Positions 8,631 to 8,819 of a stretch of 8,819 bases of DNA are shown here, piece by piece. Below the pieces are notes generated by a model, which was not told where the DNA came from, made no database searches, and saw only the letters and a program-made list of their open reading frames with translations. The stretch's first letter is position 1, and every line of letters begins with the position of its first letter. The DNA comes from an uncultured Actinomycetes bacterium (GTDB taxonomy: Bacteria; Actinomycetota; Actinomycetes; Nanopelagicales; Nanopelagicaceae), in assembly GCA_937860175.1 (NCBI GenBank), contig CALMBJ010000256.1, positions 1 through 8,819 of the forward strand. Reading direction: 5' to 3'. Position numbers and translations under genes: made by a program.

Positions 8631-8819
8631 TTAGCCAGCCTCTACAGCTGACTTGAACTCATCAAGGATGAACTCATTTTGAGTGCGCTCCCACTTCTTA
8701 CCGTTGATAAACACGGTTGGAGTTCCTTGAACTCCATACTTACTCATTGAATCAGAGTGAGCTTGGACCAAATCAACCTTTGAACCATTCTTCACACAGC
8801 TTTCAAAGGTAGGTGAAGT
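8631..8819 (-). CDS. DsbA-like thioredoxin-fold protein, C-terminal part only
   Basis: The visible 62 C-terminal residues begin TSPTFESCVKNG and contain KYGVQGTPTVFINGKKW (about 27-43). GTPT with its cis-proline followed by a VFINGK strand is the hallmark of the DsbA/DSBA-like thioredoxin family (Thioredoxin_4 type), whose members handle disulfides, usually outside the cytoplasm. The CxxC active site, any signal peptide or membrane anchor, and the start codon are beyond the window, so location and redox activity cannot be confirmed. One cysteine is visible near residue 8 of the fragment. The helix at the end (NEFILDEFKSAVEAG) and the TAA at 8631 are in place, so the C-terminus is intact. It is the first gene of the visible run and its stop lies 4 bases before lgt, suggesting one transcript for envelope protein maturation. 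Confidence 0.85.
   Translation of the reverse strand, partial: TSPTFESCVKNGSKVDLVQAHSDSMSKYGVQGTPTVFINGKKWERTQNEFILDEFKSAVEAG

Noticed and set aside
1..8819. Mobile elements, tRNA/rRNA, CRISPR arrays, defence or secondary-metabolite systems
   Set aside because: Nearly all of the window is taken up by six recognisable housekeeping genes. I saw no direct repeats, transposase motifs or tRNA-like folds in the small gaps.

Overview
The window reads as a stretch of chromosomal housekeeping DNA from an actinobacterium. Two things point there: the protein variants (GltD opening [10 protein letters not shown], an Lgt of the WEGGLGIWGA type, an [12 protein letters not shown] pyruvate kinase) and the gene order lgt, gltB, gltD, pyk, which I recall as common in Actinomycetota. 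G+C is only about 45% in the lines I counted, far below Streptomyces or Mycobacterium. That would fit a streamlined freshwater actinobacterium such as the acI group (Planktophila/Nanopelagicus), but this placement is inference and not proven here.

All six genes lie on the minus strand, so transcription runs from high to low coordinates. In that order they are: the C-terminal 62 codons of a DsbA-like thioredoxin-fold protein (8631-8819, cut by the window edge); lgt, prolipoprotein diacylglyceryl transferase (7820-8626, TTG start); a VIT1/CCC1-family metal transporter (7091-7798); a 140-base gap (6951-7090) that is the only real intergenic space and holds a candidate promoter and a small inverted repeat; gltB, the large subunit of glutamate synthase (2433-6950); gltD, its small subunit (986-2440); and pyk, pyruvate kinase (1-976, C-terminus cut off).

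The genes are packed tightly. lgt starts 4 bases after the DsbA-like stop, the VIT gene starts 21 bases after the lgt stop, gltD overlaps gltB by 8 bases, and pyk starts 9 bases after gltD with its ribosome binding site partly inside the gltD stop codon. The natural reading is two blocks: dsbA-like/lgt/VIT (envelope protein maturation and metal handling) and gltB/gltD/pyk (glutamate synthesis from glutamine and 2-oxoglutarate, with the last step of glycolysis). Read-through across the 140-base gap could join them.

I found no mobile element, RNA gene, CRISPR array or defence system, and I do not think the window contains an undescribed system. The points most worth a second look are small: an altered SGET..G..P motif in pyruvate kinase, a perfect 9-bp hairpin just inside the TTG-started lgt message, the gltB leader, and the locally GC-rich VIT gene.
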